Part shown: positions 9,241 through 16,773 of the stretch, piece after piece
Position numbering within the stretch: position 1 is the first letter of the stretch
How the letters are laid out: the number at the start of each line of letters is the position of its first letter
From: Aliiruegeria sabulilitoris
Lineage (GTDB): Bacteria > Pseudomonadota > Alphaproteobacteria > Rhodobacterales > Rhodobacteraceae
NCBI RefSeq assembly: GCF_001558155.1
Contig: NZ_LOAS01000008.1
Coordinates: 1 to 64,000 of the forward strand
DNA length: 64,000 nucleotides
Direction: 5' to 3'
Made by a program: the position numbers and the translations under genes
The notes under the pieces: generated by a model
Told to the model about the DNA's origin: nothing
Databases searched by the model: none
Seen by the model: the letters and a program-made list of their open reading frames with translations, nothing else

Positions 9241-9427
9241 GATCTGTTTTCCTATTCCTGTCAGGGAAGGCACGCGCCAATTCGTTCAGTCGCGCGCGTG
9301 AAAAAGCCGGGCGGCTGGCGTCGGCGCCAAGCTTCACCAGAAGTTCTACCGGGGTAAGTTTCCAAAACGCCTCTGGTGCAAGGCCGAGTTCGCGCAGGCC
9401 CAGCCGCATCAATCCGGCCCAATCCAT
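9230..9427 (-). CDS. GTA gp10.1, small phage tail assembly chaperone
   Basis: This 65-residue protein starts MDWAGLMRLGLRELGLAPEA. This is the TIGR02216-type phage protein found between gp10 and gp11 in RcGTA-like clusters (rcc01693 position). The product is helical with a WKLTPVELLV motif. A longer upstream reading exists, but it would overlap gp10 by more than 160 nt. The chosen ATG lies 4 nt after the gp10 stop. It probably works with gp10 as the G/GT-like chaperone pair for the tape measure, an inference from gene order. Confidence 0.85.
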   Translation of the reverse strand: MDWAGLMRLGLRELGLAPEAFWKLTPVELLVKLGADASRPAFSRARLNELARAFPDRNRKTDHGL

Positions 9428-9431
9428 CGGT

Positions 9432-9755
9432 TCAGATCCTGCTTTCCGGTTGCGAAAACGCCCGCGCCAACATCTGGGCAGCAGCTCGAGCTGCCTCTGC
9501 GGGACCGCCCGAAATCTCGACGGTACGGAGATCCTCAGCGTTTCCAGACCATCCGCCCCCGCGAAGTCCGGCAAGGACCAGCGCCAACACATCACGTGCT
9601 CGAAACTTGCCGCACTCGAAACGTTGAACGAGATCGACCAACGACCCCTCTTCCAGTCCGTCTTCCAGTTCCGCCAGGCTGCCCAGCGTCAATTTACAAA
9701 CATGCGGCGCTCCATCTAGATGCACCACCACTTCACCGGCCCATGGATTTGTCAT
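9432..9755 (-). CDS. orfg10: GTA gp10, tail assembly chaperone (GTA_gp10 family)
   Basis: This 107-residue protein has the pattern of the GTA TAC/gp10 family: a short beta start (GEVVVHLDGAPHVCKLTLGS), then LAELEDGLEEGSLVDLVQRF, and an Ala-rich helical end. It lies between the tail tube gene and the tape measure gene, where phages encode tail chaperones. It begins 3 nt after gp9. No enzyme motif is present. Confidence 0.88.
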   Translation of the reverse strand: MTNPWAGEVVVHLDGAPHVCKLTLGSLAELEDGLEEGSLVDLVQRFECGKFRARDVLALVLAGLRGGGWSGNAEDLRTVEISGGPAEAARAAAQMLARAFSQPESRI

Positions 9756-9758
9756 CGT

Positions 9759-10172
9759 TTACAGCGCCGTAAAAGCAATGGCGCCTGCTGAGGCCATACT
9801 GAGGTCGAAAGTGGCCTCTCCGTCATGGCTACCAGCATATTCGAGCGACGTGAGCTGGAAAGGGCCTTCGATCATGCCGAAATCGGGCACTACAACCTGG
9901 AAAGCAGGCGTTAGCCCATCAAAGAAAACTTGCCGCACACGTTCGTCCGTCGTCTCGTCCTTGAAGATGCCAGAGCCGCTCAAGGACGCACTGCGCACGC
10001 CAGCGCCACCAAGCAGCTCACGCCACCCGCCAGAGCTTTCCAAGGTCGTCACATCGATCGTTTCCGCATTGAAATTGACTCGCGTAGCTCGCAGCCCTGC
10101 GATGGTCTCGAAATCGCCGCTGCCGGACATGTCGAGTTTGATCAAAAGATCCTTGCCAGCCTGAGCACTCAT
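9759..10172 (-). CDS. orfg9: GTA gp9, major tail tube protein (TP901-1 type)
   Basis: This 137-residue protein is of the TP901-1/TIGR02126 major tail protein family. It begins MSAQAGKDLLIKLD and contains ATRVNFNAETIDVTTLESSG and a C-terminal DLSMASAGAIAFTAL. It polymerises to form the tail tube. It is separated from gp8 by 32 nt and from gp10 by 3 nt, consistent with one transcript. Length is as expected. Confidence 0.93.
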   Translation of the reverse strand: MSAQAGKDLLIKLDMSGSGDFETIAGLRATRVNFNAETIDVTTLESSGGWRELLGGAGVRSASLSGSGIFKDETTDERVRQVFFDGLTPAFQVVVPDFGMIEGPFQLTSLEYAGSHDGEATFDLSMASAGAIAFTAL

Positions 10173-10204
10173 GGCCGTTCTCCGTTCTGTTGAATTTGGG
10201 TGTA

Positions 10205-10615
10205 TTAAGCGTCTTCGACCACAGCTTCGAAAAGCAGATCGATCCTCCGGCGAGCCGCATCACCGATGCGCCGGGCATTTGCCTTCACAAATTGCATCCG
10301 CACGACCCGACCGCGACTGAGCGACGGGTTCGCATTATGCAACGCATCTGAAACCGCTCCAGCAACGGTCTTGGCGGTCTGAAAGCCAGCGGTTTCGCAG
10401 ACAACACTGACAGAAAAGCGATGCCTGGCCGCCGCGCCCAAGTTGTCGTTCCGAGCAACTACATCCTCAGGACCGAGGCTGATATAGACCGATGGTACTG
10501 TACCGGAAGGCGCAGCATCGAAAACATCGCTCCCGACCAGCGCGGACACCTCCGCATTGGCCAAAAGATGTTGATACACCGCTGTCTGAAGCGCAGCAGA
10601 AGCTCCGTAACTCAT
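10205..10615 (-). CDS. orfg8: GTA gp8, tail terminator (DUF3168)
   Basis: This 136-residue DUF3168 protein has the family start MSYGASAALQTAVYQHLLAN and the VYISLGPEDV strand. DUF3168 proteins are tail terminators at the head-tail interface. The start overlaps the gp7 stop by 4 nt (ATGA). Nothing unusual is visible. Confidence 0.92.
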   Translation of the reverse strand: MSYGASAALQTAVYQHLLANAEVSALVGSDVFDAAPSGTVPSVYISLGPEDVVARNDNLGAAARHRFSVSVVCETAGFQTAKTVAGAVSDALHNANPSLSRGRVVRMQFVKANARRIGDAARRRIDLLFEAVVEDA

Positions 10616-10959
10616 GCCGATGCCTCCTCTTCGCGCGCGTAACAGATGAGGTAGCGACCATCCGTTTCCGCATCGGCAACCGCCAGAATACGGAAGATCC
10701 GATCACCCTCGCGGAAGCGCTGATCAGAGCGGGGTCGCCGGCTGTCACCCGGCGGAGCCGCACGAACCGTGATGCGATATGGAACGTAAGACAGCGTCAG
10801 GTAGTCCGACGCCGTCTCCTTACCAGTACCTGCCTTGACCTCTGCCCACAGTGTTCCTAGCTCGATCCAACTTTCGTCATAGCCACCCGAGCCGTCCGGA
10901 ACTCTTTCAAGCGTTTCAAGGGTCAACCGCCTGCTAAGATTGGGAAGACGGCCAGTCAT
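10612..10959 (-). CDS. orfg7: GTA gp7, head-tail adaptor/stopper
   Basis: This 115-residue protein matches the phage head-tail adaptor family (SPP1 gp16-like): LSRRLTLETLERVPDGSGGY near the N-terminus, then WIELGTLWAEV and YRITVRAAPPGD. I use ATG 10959, not the longer reading, because GGAGG lies 6 nt upstream and the ATG overlaps the gp6 stop as ATGA. It is expected to close the connector channel below gp6. Confidence 0.9.
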   Translation of the reverse strand: MTGRLPNLSRRLTLETLERVPDGSGGYDESWIELGTLWAEVKAGTGKETASDYLTLSYVPYRITVRAAPPGDSRRPRSDQRFREGDRIFRILAVADAETDGRYLICYAREEEASA

Positions 10960-11555
10960 CGGCTGCCTCCACCAACAATCCGGACATTGCGCCAACGATC
11001 TACCAGCGAGGAAACGCCATAAGGCATAACAGCACCGCCAACCCGCATTTCGTGACGGTATTCATAGTAATAGGCCGCCAGCAGCATGACTGCTTGCCCC
11101 AGATCTGCCGGAACATCAGACCAGTTCTCGCCGAAACCGGCGAGGAAGTTGATCCGGACAGACCCCTGCGGGGGAATCGTCGGCAGGCGTGCTCCGCGCG
11201 CCATCAGCACCGGCCGATGCGTGTCCTGCTGAAGCCGGTACTTGCTGGAATCGACGATCACTTCCCAGTCCAGGCAATCTATGATCCGAATTTCCTGGAT
11301 TTCGCTCACCGGTGCCACTGGAAGCGTCTGTGCCCGCCCGTCTCTCCATGACATCAGGCTCCAACTGAAATCCCGTTCCAGCAGTACTTTCCCGGTCCAG
11401 GCCTCCACCGCAGCGATAGCAGCTCGCAGGAATGTTTCCAGCAAGCTGTCTTCGGCCCCCTCGTCGGCAAACCCAGTGCCCAGACGCAAGTGATCCCGAA
11501 AATCCGCAACCGGCAGTGCCTCACCAGGCGTTGTGGTCTGCTCGACTAGCATCAT
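10956..11555 (-). CDS. orfg6: GTA gp6, head-tail connector
   Basis: This 199-residue protein of the phage gp6-like connector family contains an AAIAAVEAWTGKVLLERDFS helix and a C-terminal AVMLLAAYYYEYRHEM helix typical of these adaptors. It forms the ring under the portal. Two adjacent ATG codons (11555 and 11552) follow a GGAGAG site; either may be used. It is the first gene after the hairpin that follows the capsid gene, and its sequence is visibly less GC-rich than gp1-gp5. Confidence 0.9.
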   Translation of the reverse strand: MMLVEQTTTPGEALPVADFRDHLRLGTGFADEGAEDSLLETFLRAAIAAVEAWTGKVLLERDFSWSLMSWRDGRAQTLPVAPVSEIQEIRIIDCLDWEVIVDSSKYRLQQDTHRPVLMARGARLPTIPPQGSVRINFLAGFGENWSDVPADLGQAVMLLAAYYYEYRHEMRVGGAVMPYGVSSLVDRWRNVRIVGGGSR

Positions 11556-11675
11556 TCGACTCTCCGAATTGATTTGCCCCTCTACAGGTCGATTGACAGG
11601 CGCGCGCCCCGCATTGCTCGAACGGAGGGGGAGCAACTGGACAACACGGGCGAGAAATCTCGACGCACGCCTGCC

Positions 11676-11704
11676 GACCGGCCCGGAAGCATTCCGGACC
11701 GGTC
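11676..11704 (-). terminator. Strong hairpin directly after the capsid gene
   Basis: An inverted repeat of 13 positions per arm has arms GACCGGCCCGGAA (11676-11688) and TTCCGGACCGGTC (11692-11704), with 12 matching pairs, one mismatch and a 3-nt loop. It begins 14 nt beyond the gp5 stop in the direction of transcription. There is no T-run, so it is more likely a partial terminator or an mRNA 3'-end stabiliser than a full stop. That would let capsid mRNA exceed tail mRNA, which is inference. Confidence 0.6.
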
Positions 11705-11718
11705 ATCTCGGGTCAGCC

Positions 11719-12897
11719 TTAGCTGGCCGAGAATTTGAGGACCTTGATTGCGGCAAAGTCACTGACATCGCCGCCGACCCGCTTGGTCGCATAGAAGAGA
11801 ACATGCGGCTTGGCCGAGAACGGATCGCGCAGCACGCGCAGATCCGGGCGCTCGGCAATGGTGTAGCCGGCCGTGAAGTCGCCAAAGGCAATGGCGGCAG
11901 CATCGCTGGCAATGTCCGGCATGTCCTCGGCAACCACCACCGGATAGCCCAGAAGACGGGCGGGCTCACCGGCGGCAAGACCATCAGACCACAGGAAGCG
12001 ACCGTCGCCATCCTTGAGCTTGCGAACACTGCCCGCGGTCTTGGAGTTCATCACGAAGGCCGCGCCAGCGCGATATTGAGCACCAAGCGCATAAACTAGG
12101 TCAATCAGGGCGTCAGCGGAACCGAATGCACCATCTGCGCCGGAAGCGACATAGCCAATCTCGCCCCAACTCCAGGTCGCGTCATCCGCAATGCTATGCG
12201 TCAGGAAGCCCGTCGGCTTGTCCACGCCATTGCCATTCACAAAGGCCGCGGCCTCAGCGCGAGCGAATTTCTTGGCAATCCGGTCGGCCAGCCAGCTGTC
12301 AATATCAAAAGCGCTGTCGTCGAGCAGACGCTGAGAGGCTTTCGGCATCGCGGAAAGCTCGTGCAGCGGGATGGAAATACGCTCGATCTGGGGTGTGTCG
12401 GTTTCGATGGAAGAATCTGATTCCGTTGCCCAGCCGGAGCCCATCTCGCCCTGGTCGATCAACACGTCAAAAGTCGTCGCCTCGACATTGACGACATTGG
12501 CGATCGAACGGATCGAGGCCGAGGAAGACAGCACGGTCGCGACCGTTGCCGAGGTCTCTGGATCGACAAGGTAGCCACCATCGGCGGCAACGGCCGTCGA
12601 GAGCGCCTTCCCCTCGAGTTCCAGCCCGCGCAGCGAGTCCTCGTCGCCCGAGCGCAGATAGGCTTCGAACGCCTTCTGGTGCGGCGCAGCGCCTTCCTCG
12701 GCGGCGGCGGTCGAGAGGGCGGGACGCCCGGCAAACATGGTTTTCCGATCCAGCATGGTCAGTCGCTCTTCCTGGTTGTGAAGCTTGGTTTTGATGTCGG
12801 CCTGAAAGTCCTTGAATTCACTCAAGAACCCCACCATGGCCGTCTTAACGTCGGGCATAGCTTGCCCGTCCCGAGCCTTTGTCTCGGTTTTGCTCAT
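11719..12897 (-). CDS. orfg5: GTA gp5, major capsid protein (HK97 fold)
   Basis: This 392-residue HK97-type capsid protein has an N-terminal helical delta-like region (about 20-55, MVGFLSEFKDFQADIKTKLH). A mature part begins near the conserved GGYLVDPETSATV and includes GDFTAGYTIAERPDLRVLRD near the C-terminus. The gp4 protease is expected to remove the N-terminus during maturation. Two ATGs exist; AGGAG stands 9 nt before ATG 12897 but only 3 nt before ATG 12903, so I use 12897. The capsid is the major GTA particle component. Confidence 0.96.
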   Translation of the reverse strand: MSKTETKARDGQAMPDVKTAMVGFLSEFKDFQADIKTKLHNQEERLTMLDRKTMFAGRPALSTAAAEEGAAPHQKAFEAYLRSGDEDSLRGLELEGKALSTAVAADGGYLVDPETSATVATVLSSSASIRSIANVVNVEATTFDVLIDQGEMGSGWATESDSSIETDTPQIERISIPLHELSAMPKASQRLLDDSAFDIDSWLADRIAKKFARAEAAAFVNGNGVDKPTGFLTHSIADDATWSWGEIGYVASGADGAFGSADALIDLVYALGAQYRAGAAFVMNSKTAGSVRKLKDGDGRFLWSDGLAAGEPARLLGYPVVVAEDMPDIASDAAAIAFGDFTAGYTIAERPDLRVLRDPFSAKPHVLFYATKRVGGDVSDFAAIKVLKFSAS

Positions 12898-12933
12898 CAG
12901 CATGTCTCCTGATTTTGGCTTGGGGTCGGCGGC

Positions 12934-13497
12934 TCAACGCTCCGCCATCTCAAAGCGGGCCGCCTCCAGCGCCTCCGCCAATTCTTGCATCGGGTCCATC
13001 TGCTCCGGGGCATCGCCCTTGGAGCCGACCCGCGCCTCGGGAAGCATCGGGAAGGTCACCAACGACACCTCCCAGAGCTCCAGGTCGTGCAGCAGCCGCC
13101 GCCCTTGCATGTCCTTCTCTGCCCGCTTCGTGCGGTAGCCAATGGAGAGCCCGTCAATGGCACCTGCCTCAATCAGCGCGGCAGCCTCGCGGCCCTTTTC
13201 CACATCCGTCAGGATCCGGCCCTTGACCCAAAGCCCACGTTCATCCTCGCGAACCTCGTCCCAGACGCCAATCGGCTGTGCCGGGTCATGCTGCCAGAGC
13301 ATCTTTACCCGCCGGTCCTTCTCCGCCAACGTCTTCAACGAGGCCTGATAGGCGCCCGGCTGTACCACGTCGCCACCCTGGTCCTTCAACCCGAAAAGCG
13401 AGGCATAGCCCTCGATCACCGCGCCGTCGGACACTGTCAGCGTGGCCTCCAACTGGCAAAACTTCCGCTCCAGCCCGGAGCCGTAGATATCTGTCAT
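12934..13497 (-). CDS. orfg4: GTA gp4, HK97-family prohead protease
   Basis: This 187-residue U35/HK97-type serine protease processes the capsid precursor. GYASLFGLKDQGGDVVQPGA is the family start, MLWQHDPAQPIGVW contains the catalytic-region His, and GLSIGYRTKRAEKD the Ser region, with ELWEVSLVTFPMLPEA closing the domain. ATG 13497 follows AGAGGA. It starts only 22 nt after the portal gene, so the small gp3.5 gene that separates portal and protease in R. capsulatus has no room here. Confidence 0.93.
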   Translation of the reverse strand: MTDIYGSGLERKFCQLEATLTVSDGAVIEGYASLFGLKDQGGDVVQPGAYQASLKTLAEKDRRVKMLWQHDPAQPIGVWDEVREDERGLWVKGRILTDVEKGREAAALIEAGAIDGLSIGYRTKRAEKDMQGRRLLHDLELWEVSLVTFPMLPEARVGSKGDAPEQMDPMQELAEALEAARFEMAER

Positions 13498-13519
13498 ATG
13501 TTGATTTCCTCTCCGAAAC

Positions 13520-14710
13520 TCAGCTTCCCTCCGCCAGCGGCGGCAACCCCAGCAGCGAGCGTTTCTCCGCATCTGTCAGGAAGCTCGCCGCCCCGATCCT
13601 TGCCCATTGCGCCTCGCGCTCCGCCGAAAGCGCCGAGATCCGGTCCAGATCCGGCACCAGCCGAACCGCCTGCCCCGAGAAGCGCGACAACCAGTCCGAA
13701 ATCGACGCCGTAACCCGTTCGACCATCGGCAGCACCGCCAGACGATAGAACGCCCGGTTCGCCTCCTGGTAATTGGCGTAGGTCGCATCGCCCTGGATCC
13801 CGAGCAGCATCGGCGGAACGCCGAACGCCGTCGCGATCTCCCGCGCCGCATCCCGCTTGGTCTCCATGAATTCCATGTCCGAAGGCGAAAAGCCCATCTG
13901 TTTCCAATCGAGCCCGCCCTCCAGAAGCATCGGCCGGCCCGCATTGCGCGCACCCATGTGGTGCATCTCCATTTCGGAGAGCAGGCGGTCATATTGATCA
14001 GCCGAAAGCGTCCCCGGCCCGCCATCCGCGCCGCGATAGACGATCGCCCCCGAGGGTCGGGCGGCGTTATCGAGCAGCCCCTTGGCCCAGCCGGACGCGC
14101 TGTTATGCACGTCGATCGCAGCCGCGGCCGCCGAAATGGGTGACAGCCCGTAGTGGTCGTCCGTCGGATGGAAGCTCTTGATATGGCAGATCGGCGGCAC
14201 CTCGACGCCCATGTCGAAGCGAACCTTCTTGCCGCCCACGACGTAGTCGTAAGCCACCGGCCAACCGTCTGTCCCAGGGACGATATTCATCCGGTCCGAG
14301 CGCAGCACGTGCAACTCGAACGGCAGGCCGCCGTCACCCACCGCCTCCAGGTACCCATTGCCCGACAGAAGCAGATGCCCGATCAGCGCCTCCAGCAGCT
14401 CGGCCCGCCCCTGTGCGCTATTGGGCCGGTTGATCAGCTCCAGCACCGGGTGCACATCATACCGCCGCTCCGCGTCCTGGCAGACCAGCGGGATCGCCGC
14501 CGCCGCCTCCGCGATCAGCTTCACGCAGCGAAAACCCACCGGGTTCGTCACGAATCCATTCTTCGTCAGCGACGCCACGTCCCGCGGAGACCAGACAACG
14601 CGCCCACCTCCCTGCCAGGCAATCACCGGCCCCGTGGCCGAGGCTTTCTGCTCGGTCGGTTCGCTCGGGCCGGCCTCCATGCCGGACCGTCGCAGGAAAT
14701 CCAAAACCAT
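13520..14710 (-). CDS. orfg3: GTA gp3, portal protein (HK97 family)
   Basis: This 396-residue HK97-type portal contains IAEAAAAIPLVCQ near residue 65 and HPVLELINRPNSAQGRAELL. Further on it has LLLSGNGYLEAVGD and FGVPPMLLGIQGDATYANYQ, all family signatures. Twelve copies would form the DNA entry ring of the procapsid. I use ATG 14710, preceded by AAGGAG at 9 nt; the longer reading runs into the hairpin-rich gap upstream. Length is normal. Confidence 0.95.
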   Translation of the reverse strand: MVLDFLRRSGMEAGPSEPTEQKASATGPVIAWQGGGRVVWSPRDVASLTKNGFVTNPVGFRCVKLIAEAAAAIPLVCQDAERRYDVHPVLELINRPNSAQGRAELLEALIGHLLLSGNGYLEAVGDGGLPFELHVLRSDRMNIVPGTDGWPVAYDYVVGGKKVRFDMGVEVPPICHIKSFHPTDDHYGLSPISAAAAAIDVHNSASGWAKGLLDNAARPSGAIVYRGADGGPGTLSADQYDRLLSEMEMHHMGARNAGRPMLLEGGLDWKQMGFSPSDMEFMETKRDAAREIATAFGVPPMLLGIQGDATYANYQEANRAFYRLAVLPMVERVTASISDWLSRFSGQAVRLVPDLDRISALSAEREAQWARIGAASFLTDAEKRSLLGLPPLAEGS

Positions 14711-14957
14711 GCGCTCTTGCTCCTTGTTCACAAGCGTTTCGTCTTTGACCCAAGATATCGAGCATCGCCTTTTGCGTTCGAGCCGAAGGCGAGAGGCAGT
14801 GAAGGGCGATCCAGGCAAAGGCGAAATGCGTTCGAGGGGCCGCCGCCCCGGCGTCACTCGCCCGGCCCCCTGCCAGACAGCAGGGGGCGGGCATGAGGAA
14901 GACGGGCGCGCCCTACCCGAGCGCGCCGCACGTCTTCCAGATCTGAAGTGGTTTTCG
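14711..14957 (-). other. gp2-gp3 spacer with two strong hairpins
   Basis: This is a 247-nt non-coding gap, the longest inside the GTA cluster. It holds a perfect 9-bp inverted repeat GCCCCCTGC/GCAGGGGGC (14865-14873 and 14880-14888). A second structure combines GGAAGAC (14897-14903) with GTCTTCC (14932-14938) and, inside it, GGCGCGC with GCGCGCC (14905-14911, 14921-14927). TGCGTTCGAG occurs twice (14773 and 14827). No credible ORF is present. Possible roles are RNA processing, partial termination or a repeat insertion. Confidence 0.6.
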
Positions 14958-16334
14958 TTACAGCGTCCGGATCGTCGGTCGCCGGAATTGCGCAGCCGGA
15001 TCCAGCAGCAGTTCCGTCATCGCCCAGACAAGCGCGTCGACCCGGTCGGGCGAGCCCCTGCCCTCATATCCGCGCGTGGTCATCCGGCACATCTGGTCTT
15101 CCAGCGCGCCAAGCCCCCGCACATGCTTCACCCGACCCTGCTCATAAAGCGCGGCCACTGGTTCCGCCCGCGCGCTCTTGCCATGCCGGGCGCGAACCGC
15201 CTTGTAGGGCAGCATAGGGTCTATCTGGTTCAGCACCGTCTTCACCAGATCGCCCCCCTGGTTCACCTCGGCCACAAGCCGGTCCGCGGCATGCCGATCC
15301 ATCGCCGCCACGGCCGCATGCGCCCATTGCAACGGCGAGGCCGCCGAAACGCTCGCATCCTCAAGAACAACGGCTTCCCAGTCCTTCGGATCACCCTTGG
15401 TGACCGCACCGACCACCACGATCCCGCATTCATCCGAGCCCTTGTTGCCTGTCACCGGCGGGTCCACCGCCACGACAACCCGGTCGAATTCCGGCAGAAC
15501 ATCCACCCGCGCCGCTTCGACCCCTCTAGAGGTCCAAAGCGCTCCCTCGGTATCCTCGACCAGTACCCCGTCCAGCTCCTGCCGGCCAAGCCGCGTTCCG
15601 TCATAGCGCGCCCGGACTTCCTCCAGGAAACTGTCCGCCAGGTTCGCCCGATTCGCCTCTGTGGGCGCCGCCGTCGTCACGGTCGAGTCCCGCTTCAACA
15701 GCTCCTTAAGGATCTGCACATCACGTGGAGTGGTCGTCACGCATTGCCGCGGGTTGTCGCCCAACCGCAAACCGAATTGCAGCATCGACCACGTCTCATC
15801 GGCTTTCTTCCACTTGGCCAGTTCGTCCACCCAGGCCGCGTCGAATTGCGGACCCCGAAGCGCCTCCGGCTCATGCGCGGAAAAAGCCTGGGCAATCGCC
15901 CCGTTCGGCCATTCCAACTGCCGCTTGCCTGAATGCCACTCAGGCACCCGGTCGGGCGGCGAACAGGCGATAATCCCGCTATCGCCAAACACCATAACAT
16001 CGCGGACCTGATCGAACGTCTCGCCGACCAGCGCGACACGGCGGGACCGGCCGGGTTCCTCCGGCCGCCCCCCTTCTACCTGGGTCCGAACCCATTCCGA
16101 GCCGGCGCGGGTCTTGCCCGCGCCCCTGCCGCCCAGGATCACCCAGGTCTTCCAATCCCCACCGGGTGGGAGCTGGTGCGGTAGCGCCCAGAACTCGAAA
16201 AGCCACGGCAACGCACAAAGCGCGTGCTCGCTCAGCCCCTCAAGAAACGCTTCCTGCTCCGCTTGCGGCGCGGATGCGAGCCATTCGGCGCCCAATTTCA
16301 TTGCGGGCCCCGGCAAGGTCGAGGCTCTGCTCAT
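14958..16334 (-). CDS. orfg2: GTA gp2, large terminase subunit
   Basis: This 458-residue DNA-packaging motor combines ATPase and nuclease. Walker A GGRGAGKT is at residues 68-75 and a Walker B-like AAWVDE at 166-171. A C-terminal nuclease domain has Asp291 (VVAVDPP), the nearby SDECG and a late DRVDALVWAM. It cuts and pumps headfuls of host DNA into GTA heads. The start is uncertain: ATG 16334 has GGGGA upstream, while 16340, 16373 and 16301 are also in frame. With 16334 the gene overlaps gp1 by 95 nt, so a later start (16301) remains possible. Confidence 0.94.
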   Translation of the reverse strand: MSRASTLPGPAMKLGAEWLASAPQAEQEAFLEGLSEHALCALPWLFEFWALPHQLPPGGDWKTWVILGGRGAGKTRAGSEWVRTQVEGGRPEEPGRSRRVALVGETFDQVRDVMVFGDSGIIACSPPDRVPEWHSGKRQLEWPNGAIAQAFSAHEPEALRGPQFDAAWVDELAKWKKADETWSMLQFGLRLGDNPRQCVTTTPRDVQILKELLKRDSTVTTAAPTEANRANLADSFLEEVRARYDGTRLGRQELDGVLVEDTEGALWTSRGVEAARVDVLPEFDRVVVAVDPPVTGNKGSDECGIVVVGAVTKGDPKDWEAVVLEDASVSAASPLQWAHAAVAAMDRHAADRLVAEVNQGGDLVKTVLNQIDPMLPYKAVRARHGKSARAEPVAALYEQGRVKHVRGLGALEDQMCRMTTRGYEGRGSPDRVDALVWAMTELLLDPAAQFRRPTIRTL

Positions 16335-16581
16335 GAACATCCCCGACGAGCCTTCTGCGAAGGTCTTCGACATTGCGAGCTTCCTCCATCATGGCCATAG
16401 AAGCCTTGCGGATTTCGGTCAGCACCGAACCCAGCTTCTTTGCGCGATCGGTCTTGCCGTCGCCGATTTCCCGAACGATGTCGGTCAGCTCCTTGCTGGA
16501 GCTACGATAGATTTCTGCGGCCTGATCAAAATACTGACCGACGTTTTCACCCGAGGTTTCGGGGGTCGTAGATTTATGCAT
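16240..16581 (-). CDS. orfg1: GTA gp1, small terminase-like protein
   Basis: This 113-residue, mostly helical and charged protein (ELTDIVREIGDGKTDRAKKL, then KASMAMMEEARNVEDLRRRL) sits in first position of the cluster. RcGTA gp1 acts as a small terminase that helps load DNA into the motor (established knowledge). I choose ATG 16581 because it is preceded by AGCAGG; a longer reading would run back through the terminator hairpin. It overlaps the start of gp2. Confidence 0.85.
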   Translation of the reverse strand: MHKSTTPETSGENVGQYFDQAAEIYRSSSKELTDIVREIGDGKTDRAKKLGSVLTEIRKASMAMMEEARNVEDLRRRLVGDVHEQSLDLAGARNEIGRRMARIRAASGAGSVS

Positions 16582-16624
16582 TTTCTGAACCTGCTCATGC
16601 TCATTCCCTCCGAACAAGCGAAAT

Positions 16625-16659
16625 GAAAAAGCACCGTGAGCCTCTCGGCCCCGGTGCTT
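16625..16659 (-). terminator. Intrinsic terminator between the GTA promoter and gp1
   Basis: On the minus strand the 8-bp stem AAGCACCG/CGGTGCTT (16652-16659 and 16629-16636) is followed at once by TTTTTC. This is a textbook Rho-independent terminator. It lies downstream of mltG, so it can end that transcript. It also lies between a good promoter and gp1, which makes it a candidate attenuator in the GTA leader. Confidence 0.8.
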
Positions 16660-16683
16660 GCCCACTTCTTCCAGCGTGACTTG

Positions 16684-16712
16684 TTTCTACTTTGGACCGT
16701 TCGCAGAGTCAA
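16684..16712 (-). promoter_or_regulatory. Candidate sigma70-type promoter for the GTA cluster
   Basis: Minus-strand TTGACT (16712-16707), a 17-nt spacer, then TAGAAA (16689-16684) is a near-consensus -35/-10 pair. It is located in the 192-nt gap between mltG and gp1, pointing at gp1. Transcription would start near 16677 and meet the terminator at 16659-16625 after only a few tens of nucleotides. Confidence 0.6.
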
Positions 16713-16773
16713 GCTCGGCGTGTCGCCCCGCAACGAAGCAGCGCACGGCAAGTTACTGTTTGTTAACCATTTC

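Noticed and set aside
13494-13907. Possible hidden gp3.5 in another frame over the end of gp3
   Set aside because: The reading is Gly/Arg/Asp-rich noise overlapping the portal gene; it does not resemble the known head-formation protein.
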